The notes under the pieces: generated by a model
The model's input: the letters and a program-made list of their open reading frames with translations, nothing else
Database searches by the model: none
What the model was told of the DNA's origin: nothing
Assembly: GCA_964523945.1 (NCBI GenBank)
Contig: CAZGBU010000063.1
Location: 1-12,407 of the forward strand
Direction of reading: 5' to 3'
DNA length: 12,407 nucleotides
From: CAKTOF01 sp964523945
GTDB lineage: Bacteria; Bacillota; Clostridia; Oscillospirales; Oscillospiraceae
In this document: positions 1 through 6,642 of the stretch, piece by piece
How positions within the stretch are numbered: the first letter of the stretch is position 1
Layout: each line of letters begins with the position of its first letter
Program-made: the position numbers and the translations under genes

Positions 1-190
1 GCAGCGCGCCCTCGCACGTGAGCGTGACGGAGCGGTTTGTGCGCACGAACAGCGGAAAACCGAACTCGGACTCCAGATGGGCGATCGTTTTGCTCAGCGC
101 CGACTGACTCATATAAAGCTGTTCGGCGGCCTGCGTGAAATTCAGGCAGTCCGCCACTTCCAAAAACGCGCGGATGCGCGGATAGTCCAC
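1..190 (-). CDS. LysR-type transcriptional regulator, N-terminal part (gene runs off the left edge)
   Basis: Read on the minus strand, these 63 codons give a typical LysR winged helix-turn-helix: start VDYPRIRAFLEVAD, then the helix-turn-helix FTQAAEQLYMSQSALSKTIAHLE and the wing PLFVRTNRSVTLT at about residues 17-58. The effector-binding domain lies outside the window. The start is GTG at 190 or, just as likely, the in-frame TTG at 193; a GGGGG stretch about 8 nt upstream of the TTG is the only ribosome-binding candidate. The gene is divergent from the sulfatase-maturase operon, the usual arrangement for a LysR protein and its target, so it probably regulates that operon (inference). Confidence in the family is high; the effector is unknown. 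Confidence 0.9.
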   Translation of the reverse strand, partial: MDYPRIRAFLEVADCLNFTQAAEQLYMSQSALSKTIAHLESEFGFPLFVRTNRSVTLTCEGAL

Positions 191-245
191 CAAGCCAGTT
201 GCCCCCGTTATGAAAAAATGGAATCCCGGGCCACCAAGATCAGAG

Positions 246-274
246 TTGCGCTCGCCAGGATTGTTTGGTATATT
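246..274 (+). promoter_or_regulatory. Putative promoter of the sulfatase-maturase operon
   Basis: TTGCGC (246-251), a 17-bp spacer and TATATT (269-274) form a reasonable sigma-A-type promoter. Transcription would start near 281, about 55 nt upstream of the maturase ATG. Assigned by pattern and spacing only. Confidence 0.45.
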
Positions 275-279
275 GAAGG

Positions 280-292
280 ATAATCTGATTAT
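280..292. promoter_or_regulatory. 13-bp palindrome, candidate LysR binding site
   Basis: ATAATC-T-GATTAT is a perfect inverted repeat with 6-bp arms. An AT-rich dyad of about this size (T-N11-A type) between divergent genes, one of them a LysR regulator, is the classical LysR box. It overlaps the LysR gene's -10 box and lies just after the operon's proposed -10 box. Confidence 0.5.
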
Positions 293-316
293 ACACGGCG
301 GCGCGCGATCGCGCAA
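288..316 (-). promoter_or_regulatory. Putative promoter of the divergent LysR gene
   Basis: On the minus strand, TTGCGC (316-311), a 17-bp spacer and a perfect TATAAT (293-288) point towards the LysR gene. The -10 box overlaps the 13-bp palindrome at 280-292, which suits autorepression by the LysR product (inference). Confidence 0.55.
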
Positions 317-336
317 GACTGGAAGGGAGTGACCCC

Positions 337-1446
337 ATGCAAACAGTCAGCCTGCTCATCAAGCCGGTCTCGGGACAGTGCAATCTGCGCTGCCGGTACT
401 GCTTTTATCACGAGCTTGCATCGCACGGCGGCGTGCCGGGCGGCCGGATGACGGCGCAGACGGCGGCGCTGCTCATACGCCGCGCGTTTGAGGCGGCGGA
501 GCGCAGCGTCTGCTTTGCGTTCCAGGGCGGCGAGCCGATGCTGGCCGGGCTGGACTATTACCGATCGTTTGTGGAGACGGTGCAGCGGCATTGCCCGCCC
601 GGCGTCGCGGTCGAATACACGATCCAGACGAACGGGACAGGGATCGATGATGCATGGGCGGCGTTTTTCCGCGCGCACGGATTCCTGGTCGGCCTGTCGC
701 TCGACGGCACGCGCGCGCTGCACGACGCCAACCGGGTGGACGCGGCCGGGCGGGGCAGCTTCGACGCGGCGCGGCGCGGCCTGGCGCTGCTGCAAAAGCA
801 CGGTGTGCCGGTGAACGCGCTGTGTGTTGTGACGAGTGCGCTCGCGCGCCATCCGCAGCAGGTCTATGAAAGTCTGAAAAAGCTGGGCTTTTCGTATTTG
901 CAGTTTATTCCGTGCCTCGATGCGCTGGGCGCGCCGCGCGGAGAAAATCCCTATTCGCTGACGCCGGCGCGCTACGGCACGTTTTTAAAGCGCCTGTTTG
1001 AGCTGTGGTACCGCGACTGGGCGGCCGGGCGCTATGTCAGCATCCGGCAGTTTGACGACTGTGTCCACCTGCTCGCGGGGGAGCGTGCCTCGTCCTGCGC
1101 GGCAGAGGGATGCTGCGGGCGCTATCTGGTCGTCGAGGCCGACGGCAGCCTGTACCCTTGCGACTTCTACGTTCTGCCGGAGACGCGGCTCGGCGACCTG
1201 ACGACGTGCTCGTTGGCGCAGGCGCTTGGCTGCGCGGCGCAGGCCGCATTTATCCGCGCGGGAAGCCGCCGGCCGGATGCATGCGCCGCATGCCCATATG
1301 CCGTAGCGTGCGGCTCGGGCGGCTGCCGGCGCAATTTTACCGCGGCGGACGGCGCGGTGCACAGTGATTTCTGCCCGGACTATCGGGATTTTTTGCCGCT
1401 GCGTATGACCGGCTGCAGGAGATTGCCGCGCTCGAGCGGCGGTTGA
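337..1446 (+). CDS. Anaerobic sulfatase-maturating enzyme (radical SAM, SPASM domain), C-terminus probably frameshifted
   Basis: Radical SAM enzyme of the anSME family, which oxidises a Cys or Ser in the sulfatase active site to formylglycine in the cytoplasm without oxygen. The SAM-cluster motif CNLRCRYC places Cys at 15, 19 and 22. The C-terminal SPASM part has Cys at 254, 259/260, 275, 316, 319, 325, 330 and 346, close to the positions known for two auxiliary 4Fe-4S clusters in clostridial anSME, and Asp276 after Cys275 matches the catalytic base. The 369-residue length is normal. The ATG at 337 has the ribosome site AAGGGAG 7 nt upstream. The last 18 residues look wrong: one extra T in the T6 run at 1389-1394 would give an amphipathic helix starting DFFAAAYDRLQEIAALE and a stop at 1464-1466, overlapping the next gene. 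No sulfatase gene is in the window. Confidence 0.9.
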   Translation: MQTVSLLIKPVSGQCNLRCRYCFYHELASHGGVPGGRMTAQTAALLIRRAFEAAERSVCFAFQGGEPMLAGLDYYRSFVETVQRHCPPGVAVEYTIQTNGTGIDDAWAAFFRAHGFLVGLSLDGTRALHDANRVDAAGRGSFDAARRGLALLQKHGVPVNALCVVTSALARHPQQVYESLKKLGFSYLQFIPCLDALGAPRGENPYSLTPARYGTFLKRLFELWYRDWAAGRYVSIRQFDDCVHLLAGERASSCAAEGCCGRYLVVEADGSLYPCDFYVLPETRLGDLTTCSLAQALGCAAQAAFIRAGSRRPDACAACPYAVACGSGGCRRNFTAADGAVHSDFCPDYRDFLPLRMTGCRRLPRSSGG

Positions 1447-1459
1447 GGAGGAATGGCGT

Positions 1460-2251
1460 TTGTTGAGTTTGGTGCTGTTTTTGGTCTGCCTGGCCGCGAC
1501 GGGACTCGGCGCGGTGGGCGGATTCGGCGGCGGGGTCATCATCAAGCCGGTTGTCGATGCGATGGGCGTGCTGCCGGTCAGCACGGTGAGCTTCCTGTCT
1601 ACCTGTACGGTGCTGTGTATGTCGGTTGTGAGCGTCGCGCGTTCGCGCGGACGGGGTGCGCCGCTGGAACTGCGGCAGGCGGTACCGCTGGCCGTCGGCG
1701 CTGCGCTTGGCGGCATAGCGGGCAAGCTGATGTTTGACTGGGTGCAGCTGCGTTTTTCCAACGAGGCCGTGCTCGGCCTGGCGCAGGCGATTGTGCTGAT
1801 CGTGCTGACGGCGGCTGTGATGGTCAGCGTCCTGCGCCGCGGAAAGTCGCGCACGTTTCAAATCCGGAACCTGGCCGGCACGGCGGCGATTGGCCTGGTG
1901 CTCGGTGCGATTTCGTCGTTCATCGGCATCGGCGGCGGGCCGTTTAATGTTGCAGCGCTGCTGCTGTTTTTCTCAATGGACGCAAAAACGGCCGCCAAGA
2001 ACTCCATTTTTATCGTTCTGCTGTGCCAGGCGGCGAATCTGGCGCTGACGCTGCTGCGGGGCACGGTGCCGGCGTTTTCCTGGGCGCATTTGGCTGTGAT
2101 GGCGCTCGGCGGCGTGGGCGGCGCGCTGATCGGCGCGGCGGTGTCAAAGCGCGTCGGGCCGCGGGCGGTTGAGATCCTGGTGATCGGGCTGATGGCTTTC
2201 GTCATCGTCACCAATGTGTACAATGTCGCGGTGTTTCTGCCGCAGGTTTGA
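1460..2251 (+). CDS. TauE/SafE-family sulfite/sulfonate-type anion exporter, membrane protein
   Basis: A 263-residue, very hydrophobic protein with the two-fold repeat of the TauE/SafE family. Each half begins with a glycine-rich signature: GGFGGGVIIKPVVDAMGV near residues 20-40, and GIGGGPFNVAALLLFFSMD near 154-172, followed by TAAKNSIFIVLLCQ. About eight membrane helices are likely. Family members export sulfite, sulfoacetate or similar anions, though substrates are often untested. The start is TTG at 1460 (or TTG at 1463), with GAGGAGG at 1445-1451 spaced 8 nt. The ATG at 1453 is in another frame. If the upstream frameshift is corrected, the maturase stop overlaps this start, implying translational coupling. 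Pairing with a sulfatase maturase suggests handling of a sulfur anion released from organosulfur substrates (inference). Confidence 0.88.
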   Translation: MLSLVLFLVCLAATGLGAVGGFGGGVIIKPVVDAMGVLPVSTVSFLSTCTVLCMSVVSVARSRGRGAPLELRQAVPLAVGAALGGIAGKLMFDWVQLRFSNEAVLGLAQAIVLIVLTAAVMVSVLRRGKSRTFQIRNLAGTAAIGLVLGAISSFIGIGGGPFNVAALLLFFSMDAKTAAKNSIFIVLLCQAANLALTLLRGTVPAFSWAHLAVMALGGVGGALIGAAVSKRVGPRAVEILVIGLMAFVIVTNVYNVAVFLPQV

Positions 2252-2261
2252 GGGGGATTGC

Positions 2262-3068
2262 ATGATTCAGCAGATCGAACCGGCGCGGCTGGATAATCAC
2301 TATCGCGCCGCGCGGCCCGCGCCGGACAGTCCCGTGCTCTGTTTTGACGAGACGGGCGTGCTGGCTGCGCTGCGCGGCGGCAGCCTGGTGTTTCCAACCT
2401 GGGCCGAGACAGGCGGGGAGACTGTGTTTGCATTTTCCGTCGGGGGTACGGACTTTTTCCTGCGGCGGGGGCTGGGTATGTGCGCCGGGTTTGAAATTTT
2501 GCCGCTGCGCGCGCTCCGGCAGGCCGCGCCGCGTCAGCTGGCGTTTGCCGCCGTCACGGGGTAGCATCTCTGGCGATGGTATCGGGATAACCAGCGCTGT
2601 GGCCGCTGCGGCGCGCCGCTGGTGCACGACGCATGCGAGCGCGCGCTGCGGTGCGCGTGCGGCAATATTGTCTACCCAAAGCTCTGCCCCGCCGTGATCG
2701 TGGCGGTGCGCAGCCGCGGGCGCATTCTGCTGACGCAGTACAGCCGGCCGGACGCGCCGTGGGCGCTGATCGCCGGCTTTGCCGAGATCGGCGAGACGAT
2801 CGAGCAGACCGTCCGCCGCGAGGTGATGGAGGAGTGCGGCCTGCGCGTGCGGGATCTGCGCTATTACAAGAGCCAGCCGTGGGGGTTTTCCGGCGATCTG
2901 CTGTTCGGCTTTTTCTGCGAGTGCGACGGGGATGACATGATCCGGCTCGACGCGCATGAACTCAAGCGCGCCGCGTGGTTCCTGCCGGAGGAGATCGACT
3001 TCCGCGACGACGGCGTCTCGCTGACGCGCGAGATGATCGAGTGTTTTCGCACCGGCCGGGCGGACTGA
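2262..3068 (+). pseudogene. nudC: NudC-type NADH pyrophosphatase (Nudix), interrupted by an in-frame TAG
   Basis: One continuous frame from ATG 2262 to the TGA at 3066-3068 (268 codons plus stop) is broken only by TAG at 2562-2564, codon 101. The N-terminal half is the NudC-like domain. After the stop come the zinc ribbon (CGRC, then CAC), the Nudix box GFAEIGETIEQTVRREVMEECG and the NADH pyrophosphatase signature SQPW a few residues later. The family cleaves NADH/NAD+ to NMN and AMP and can remove NAD caps from RNA. The interrupted stretch reads VTG-stop-HLWRWYRDN just before the zinc ribbon, where relatives commonly carry Trp, so TGG to TAG is the simplest explanation. It starts 10 nt after the exporter stop with GAGGGGG as ribosome site. 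The N-terminal fragment alone lacks the catalytic box; no good restart site is visible before the Nudix domain. Confidence 0.85.
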
Positions 3069-3206
3069 ACGTCCGCGCAAGGCCAAACAGCCGCTCCTGC
3101 AAAACTGCCGCGGCCGCCGGGGCGCGCGCAGCCATGGGAAAGTGACCAAAACGCGGCTGGATTTGCCGGGCGATTTGCGGCATAACGCAGGAAGCGCGAA
3201 AAGCGC

Positions 3207-3235
3207 TTGCAAAGCGCGGCGCAGTTTGCTATGGT
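3207..3235 (+). promoter_or_regulatory. Putative promoter of the branched-chain aminotransferase gene
   Basis: TTGCAA (3207-3212), a 17-bp spacer and TATGGT (3230-3235) with an extended TG two bases before the -10 box. The start would fall near 3242, leaving a short leader that contains a GC-rich 6-bp hairpin (GGCCGC/GCGGCC, 3251-3267) ahead of the ribosome site. A 6-bp dyad AAGCGC/GCGCTT (3192-3208) overlaps the -35 region and could be an operator. No T-box or attenuator is visible. Confidence 0.5.
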
Positions 3236-3288
3236 AGATAACAGGAAACAGGCCGCTGCCCGCGGCCGACAGAAAGGAAGAATACCCG

Positions 3289-4350
3289 ATGGAAATCACG
3301 ATCCAACGCACGACATCGCCGCGCCAGAGGCCCGAGGGCAAGCTCGGTTTCGGCGCCTATATGTCCGATCACATGTTCCTGATGAACTACACGGCCGGCG
3401 AGGGCTGGCACGATGCGCGCATTGTGCCCTACGGCCCGCTTCAGATCGAACCGAGCTGCATGGTGCTGCACTATGCGCAGGAGATTTTCGAGGGACTGAA
3501 AGCCTACCGCACGGCGGAGGGCAGGATTCAGCTCTTCCGCCCGATCGAGAATGCCCGCCGGATGAACAATTCGTGCGAGCGCATGTGCATCCCGACCATT
3601 CCGGAGGATGATTTCGTCCAGGCGGTGCGCACGCTGGTCTCGGTTGACGCCGACTGGGTTCCGACGGAAGAGGGCACATCGCTCTATATTCGTCCGTTTA
3701 TCTTCGCGACGGACAACCACCTGGGCGTACACGCGTCCAAGACGTATCTGTTCTGCATCATCACCAGCCCGTCGGGCGCGTATTACGAGGGCGGCCTGGA
3801 GCCGGTTAAGATCTACGTCGAGAACGAAGACGTGCGCGCGGTGCGCGGCGGCACGGGCTACGCCAAGTGCGGCGGCAACTACGCGGCGTCGCTGCGCGCC
3901 GGCGAGCGGGCGGAGGAATCCGGCTATGCGCAGGTGCTCTGGCTCGACGGCGTCGAGCGCAAGTATATTGAGGAAGTCGGCGCGATGAATATCATGTTCC
4001 AGATCGACGGCGTCGTTGTCACGCCGGCGCTGACCGGCTCGGTTCTGCCGGGCATTACCCGCAAGAGCTGCATCGAGCTGATGCGCTCGTGGGGCATGCG
4101 CGTGGAAGAGCGCCGCATCAGCGCCGAGGAGCTGTTCGATGCGGCTGAGAGCGGCCGCCTGGAAGAGGCCTGGGGCACCGGCACCGCCGCGGTCATCTCG
4201 CCGGTTGGCGAGATGGGCTGGAAAGACCGCCACACCGTCATCAACGGCGGGAAAATCGGTCCGACGGCGCAGAAGCTCTACGACACGCTGACCGGCATCC
4301 AGTGGGGCCGCCTGCCGGATGAAAACGGCTGGATCGTTCCGGTCGAGTGA
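3289..4350 (+). CDS. ilvE: Branched-chain amino acid aminotransferase
   Basis: PLP enzyme of fold type IV that transfers the amino group between glutamate and the keto acids of Leu, Ile and Val, in the cytoplasm. At 353 residues it matches the longer BCAT-II-like family. Visible family blocks are LHYAQEIFEGLKAYR (about 60-74), the block RPIENARRMNNSCERM (about 84-99), SLYIRPFIFAT (131-141), then GGTGYAKCGGNYAAS, where Lys193 is the expected Schiff-base lysine, and ERKYIEEVGAMNIMF (223-237) with the conserved Glu that contacts the PLP ring nitrogen. The C-terminal block EEAWGTGTAAVISPV is present. The ATG at 3289 has AAGGAAG 8 nt upstream. The gene stands alone between its own promoter and a strong terminator. 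No lesion is seen. Confidence 0.96.
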   Translation: MEITIQRTTSPRQRPEGKLGFGAYMSDHMFLMNYTAGEGWHDARIVPYGPLQIEPSCMVLHYAQEIFEGLKAYRTAEGRIQLFRPIENARRMNNSCERMCIPTIPEDDFVQAVRTLVSVDADWVPTEEGTSLYIRPFIFATDNHLGVHASKTYLFCIITSPSGAYYEGGLEPVKIYVENEDVRAVRGGTGYAKCGGNYAASLRAGERAEESGYAQVLWLDGVERKYIEEVGAMNIMFQIDGVVVTPALTGSVLPGITRKSCIELMRSWGMRVEERRISAEELFDAAESGRLEEAWGTGTAAVISPVGEMGWKDRHTVINGGKIGPTAQKLYDTLTGIQWGRLPDENGWIVPVE

Positions 4351-4363
4351 GAAAGCGGTACGG

Positions 4364-4394
4364 GCGCCCGCGCATCGCGCGGGCGCTTCCTTTT
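4364..4394 (+). terminator. Rho-independent terminator after the aminotransferase gene
   Basis: A perfect 10-bp stem, GCGCCCGCGC / GCGCGGGCGC, with a 3-nt loop, followed by TTCCTTTT. It begins 14 nt after the aminotransferase stop and ends 14 nt before the next gene's ATG, so that gene must rely on read-through or a promoter hidden here. Confidence 0.85.
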
Positions 4395-4408
4395 GGGAGG
4401 GATGACAG

Positions 4409-4936
4409 ATGATCCGGTTTGAAAGTGATTACACCGAGGGCGCGATCCCGGAGATCCTGGACGCGCTCACGCAGCACAATTTTGTCCAGACGGCGGGCTA
4501 TGGCGTCGACCCGGTCAGCGACGGCGCGCGCGCCCGGGTGCGCGCGCTGTGCCAGGCGCCGGAGGCCGACGTTCAGTTTCTCGTCGGCGGAACGCAGACG
4601 AACCTGACTGTGCTCGCGGCGGCGCTGCGGCCGCATCAGGGCGCGGTCTGTGCGGACGCGGGGCACATCGCGGTGCACGAGTCGGGCGCGATCGAGGCGA
4701 CGGGGCACAAAGTGCTCGCGCAGCCGTCGCCGGACGGCAAGCTCTCGGCCGCGCAGCTCGATGCCGTCTGTGCCGCGCACTGGGCGGACGCGAACCACGA
4801 GCACATGGTGCAGCCGGCGCTGGTGTATCTGTCGCAGCCGACCGAGACGGGCGGGCTGTATTCGCTGGCGGAGCTGACGGCGCTGCGCGCCGTGTGCGGC
4901 AGAGCGGCGTCGGTCTGTTCACCGTTATACGTATAG
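4409..4936 (+). pseudogene. Threonine-aldolase / beta-eliminating-lyase-like protein, truncated to the N-terminal half
   Basis: The first 163 residues fit the PLP-dependent threonine aldolase (beta-eliminating lyase) family, which normally has about 340 residues. Visible parts are the start FESDYTEGAIPEIL, the cofactor-binding region VGGTQTNLTVLAA (about 58-70), GHIAVHESGAIEATGHKV (about 87-104) with the His expected to stack on PLP, and LVYLSQPTETGGLYSLAELTALRAVC (about 138-163). At 4895-4900 the match ends abruptly, and the remaining 12 codons (GRAASVCSPLYV, stop TAG) are antisense to the anti-sigma gene. The second half, with the PLP-binding lysine, is missing, so the product should be inactive. 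Good ribosome site GGGAGG, 8 nt before ATG 4409. The cause is either a deletion or an assembly join. Confidence 0.85.
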
Positions 4937-5247
4937 ACAATATCTGTCTCGCGGCGCTCCACAAACCACCGCCGGAGCATGGCACGGGCGGATGGGCTGA
5001 CGGCCAGCAGCAGACCAAACGCGGTTGCGCACACAATTGCAATCATGGCTGCCGTATGCAGCGCCTTCTTCCAGACCGGCCGGGTGCGGCGGCGATACCA
5101 CTTCATCGGGTCGCGGCACATTCTGCGCATCTCCCGCTCATGATGGGCGGAGACGGGAACCGGTTCGTCGGGCAGTGACTCGGCTTCCAGCATGATTGCG
5201 TCGAGCAGCAGCCGGCGCATCAGATCGTCGAGTTCTTGATCGGTCAT
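4895..5247 (-). pseudogene. Anti-sigma factor (DUF4367-type) of the first ECF pair, C-terminal sensor domain missing
   Basis: Residues 1-117 align without gaps of note to the intact paralogue at 5881-6642: cytoplasmic N-terminus, shared motif CRDPMKWYRRRTRPVWKKAL, one membrane helix (about 62-83, ending LLLAVSPSARA), then RRWFVERRETDIVYTYNG. At 4895-4900 the similarity ends and the frame continues to 4636 only as antisense of the lyase gene, so about 135 residues of the extracytoplasmic domain are lost. In this family the N-terminus binds the partner sigma and the outer domain senses or transmits a signal. The start ATG (5247) overlaps the sigma stop as ATGA, with AGGAGG upstream. What remains could still hold the sigma factor without sensing (inference). 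Confidence 0.8.
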
Positions 5248-5768
5248 GGTTCAAAACCCTCCTTTTGCACGATTTCCTGTAACAGTTTGCGTCCACGGGC
5301 AAGGCGCTTTTCTGCTGCAGCAGGGGACATGCCGAGGATCTGTGCGATTTCGCTGGTGGAGTAGCCAAGCAGAAGCCGCATTTCGAGAACGGCACGGTAG
5401 GTTTCCGGCAAATGGGTAAAACATGCCACCAGCATGTTCCAGTCTCGGCTGTCAAGCGCCTCGTGTTCGAACTTCATCCAGTCCTCAAGCGGGACGGTCC
5501 GCTGTGCCCGCCGGTAGATCTGCAGCGCTTCATTCCTCACTATTGTAATGCACCAACCCCGCAAATCCGGACATGGAATTTGAGAAATTTTTTCAAAATG
5601 CTTAATTATTTGCAGAAATGCATTCTGCACGGCGTCCTCTGCGTCGGCCTGCTCGGACAGAATGTCGCGGGCCGTTTTCATCATGATGTCGTGGTGCTCG
5701 TTGTAAATGGAGAGAAATTTTTGCCGGTCAGAATCGGTTTCAAGCGCAGCGAGAAGCAGGATTAACAT
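5244..5768 (-). CDS. ECF-type RNA polymerase sigma factor, first pair
   Basis: A 174-residue sigma-70 family protein with only regions 2 and 4, as in ECF sigma factors, which redirect RNA polymerase when freed from an anti-sigma protein. Region 2 includes DILSEQADAEDAVQNAFLQIIKHFEKI (about 35-61). Region 4 runs about 118-163, LPETYRAVLEMRLLLGYSTSEIAQILGMSPAAAEKRLARGRKLL, with its helix-turn-helix. The ATG at 5768 follows GAGGTG with a slightly long 10-nt gap and matches the start of the paralogue at 7300. The gene is translationally coupled to the truncated anti-sigma gene. The 112 bp upstream hold no promoter I can recognise, so it may depend on read-through from the second pair. Confidence 0.93.
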   Translation of the reverse strand: MLILLLAALETDSDRQKFLSIYNEHHDIMMKTARDILSEQADAEDAVQNAFLQIIKHFEKISQIPCPDLRGWCITIVRNEALQIYRRAQRTVPLEDWMKFEHEALDSRDWNMLVACFTHLPETYRAVLEMRLLLGYSTSEIAQILGMSPAAAEKRLARGRKLLQEIVQKEGFEP

Positions 5769-5880
5769 AGTTGGGCATCACCTCAAGACGGAGGGACCTG
5801 ACTGCCCGGCAGAAAGGCCGCTCGTTGTCATTCCCCGAAGAATCCGCGCCAATTGCATTTTCCCGGGGTGAGAGATGCCC
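5769..5880. other. Intergenic region between the two sigma/anti-sigma pairs
   Basis: The 112 bp separate the end of the second anti-sigma gene from the first sigma gene. Apart from the ribosome site GAGGTG near 5780 and a short near-palindrome CTGCCCGGCAG, I see no clear promoter, terminator or riboswitch. Confidence 0.4.
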
Positions 5881-6642
5881 CTATATAGTAGATGCATTTG
5901 AAACGCCTTTTCTTGCAGGATTTTCAAAAATTTTATATTTTTCTACCATTACGCTTTCGGCAAGTGCAATCAGCTCGTCTCCGGTCAGATAGGCGCTGAT
6001 GGAAAACTCGAAATTTGCCTCTTCATCAAACCAGATCAGCGTGCTGGAGCTGTTGTCCGGGTCGTGGGCCAGATAAAGCGTACCGGGGTGGCCGTTGATG
6101 GAGACGTCAATTTGTATGTCTTCTGTTGCAAGGATGCCAGTCGCAGCGCCTTCGTGCATGTACTGATAGCTGAAGTACAGGAACTGTCCCGCGTATTTTC
6201 CCGCCTCGCAGCGATATGCGTACATTACATAGTCCGGGAGCACAAATGATTCTTCGAGCACAAATCCGTCCGGAATCTCCGGGATGATATACTGCGGCAT
6301 GTCTCCATCCAACGGGGCACCGCTGTAGGTATAGACAATGTCCGTCTCGCGGTATTGCACAAACCAGCGCCTCACGCTGGCGCGGGCAGAGGGGCTGACC
6401 GCGAGCAGCACGCCGGCCGCGGCCGCACAGATCAGCGCGACCATGGCCGCTGTCTGCAGCGCCCTTTTCCAGATTGGCCGCATGCGCCGGCGGTACCATT
6501 TCAGCGGGTCACGGCACAGTGCGCGCATCTGCCGCGCGTGGCGCGCCGAAACGGATACCGGCTCGTCCGGTGCTTCCGCCTCGTCCGCCAGGATCGCGTC
6601 GATCAGAGCCTGACACAACAGGGCTTCTTCCCGTTCGGTCAT
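5881..6642 (-). CDS. Membrane-anchored anti-sigma factor, DUF4367-type, second ECF pair
   Basis: A 253-residue intact protein. Residues 1-60 are the cytoplasmic, sigma-binding end with the shared motif CRDPLKWYRRRMRPIWKRAL. One membrane helix spans about 62-82 (TAAMVALICAAAAGVLLAV). From about 100 the outer part runs VYTYSGAPLDGDMPQYIIPEIPDGFVLEE, then YFSYQYMHEGA, NGHPGTLY and LIWFDEEANFEFSISAYLTGDELIALAESV, which match DUF4367 in character. DUF4367 genes commonly sit behind ECF sigma genes in Clostridia. The ATG at 6642 overlaps the sigma stop (ATGA), with GGAGGAGG upstream. Any frame extending further right through the N gap is an artefact. The signal sensed is unknown. Confidence 0.88.
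   Translation of the reverse strand: MTEREEALLCQALIDAILADEAEAPDEPVSVSARHARQMRALCRDPLKWYRRRMRPIWKRALQTAAMVALICAAAAGVLLAVSPSARASVRRWFVQYRETDIVYTYSGAPLDGDMPQYIIPEIPDGFVLEESFVLPDYVMYAYRCEAGKYAGQFLYFSYQYMHEGAATGILATEDIQIDVSINGHPGTLYLAHDPDNSSSTLIWFDEEANFEFSISAYLTGDELIALAESVMVEKYKIFENPARKGVSNASTI

Noticed and set aside
2622..3068. Separate stand-alone Nudix gene starting at GTG 2622
   Set aside because: It has no ribosome site and would cut the zinc ribbon in two; the frame is continuous with the upstream NudC half.
3060..3076. Hairpin GCGGAC/GTCCGC around the nudC stop as a terminator
   Set aside because: Only 6 bp and no T-tract follows on the plus strand.
2208..3341. Open frame of 377 codons on the minus strand over the broken nudC gene
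   Set aside because: Tempting because nudC is interrupted, but the Nudix box, zinc ribbon and SQPW motif are all on the plus strand.
3229..4233. Open frame of 334 codons on the minus strand
   Set aside because: Antisense shadow of the aminotransferase gene; Arg/Ala/His-rich with no family features.
4636..4894. C-terminal extension of the truncated anti-sigma frame
   Set aside because: These codons are antisense to the lyase gene and show no similarity to the paralogue's sensor domain.
5800..5880. Possible TPP-type riboswitch, because of a GGGGTGAGAGATG stretch
   Set aside because: The rest of the THI-box and its pairing partners are missing on both strands, and no thiamine gene is nearby.
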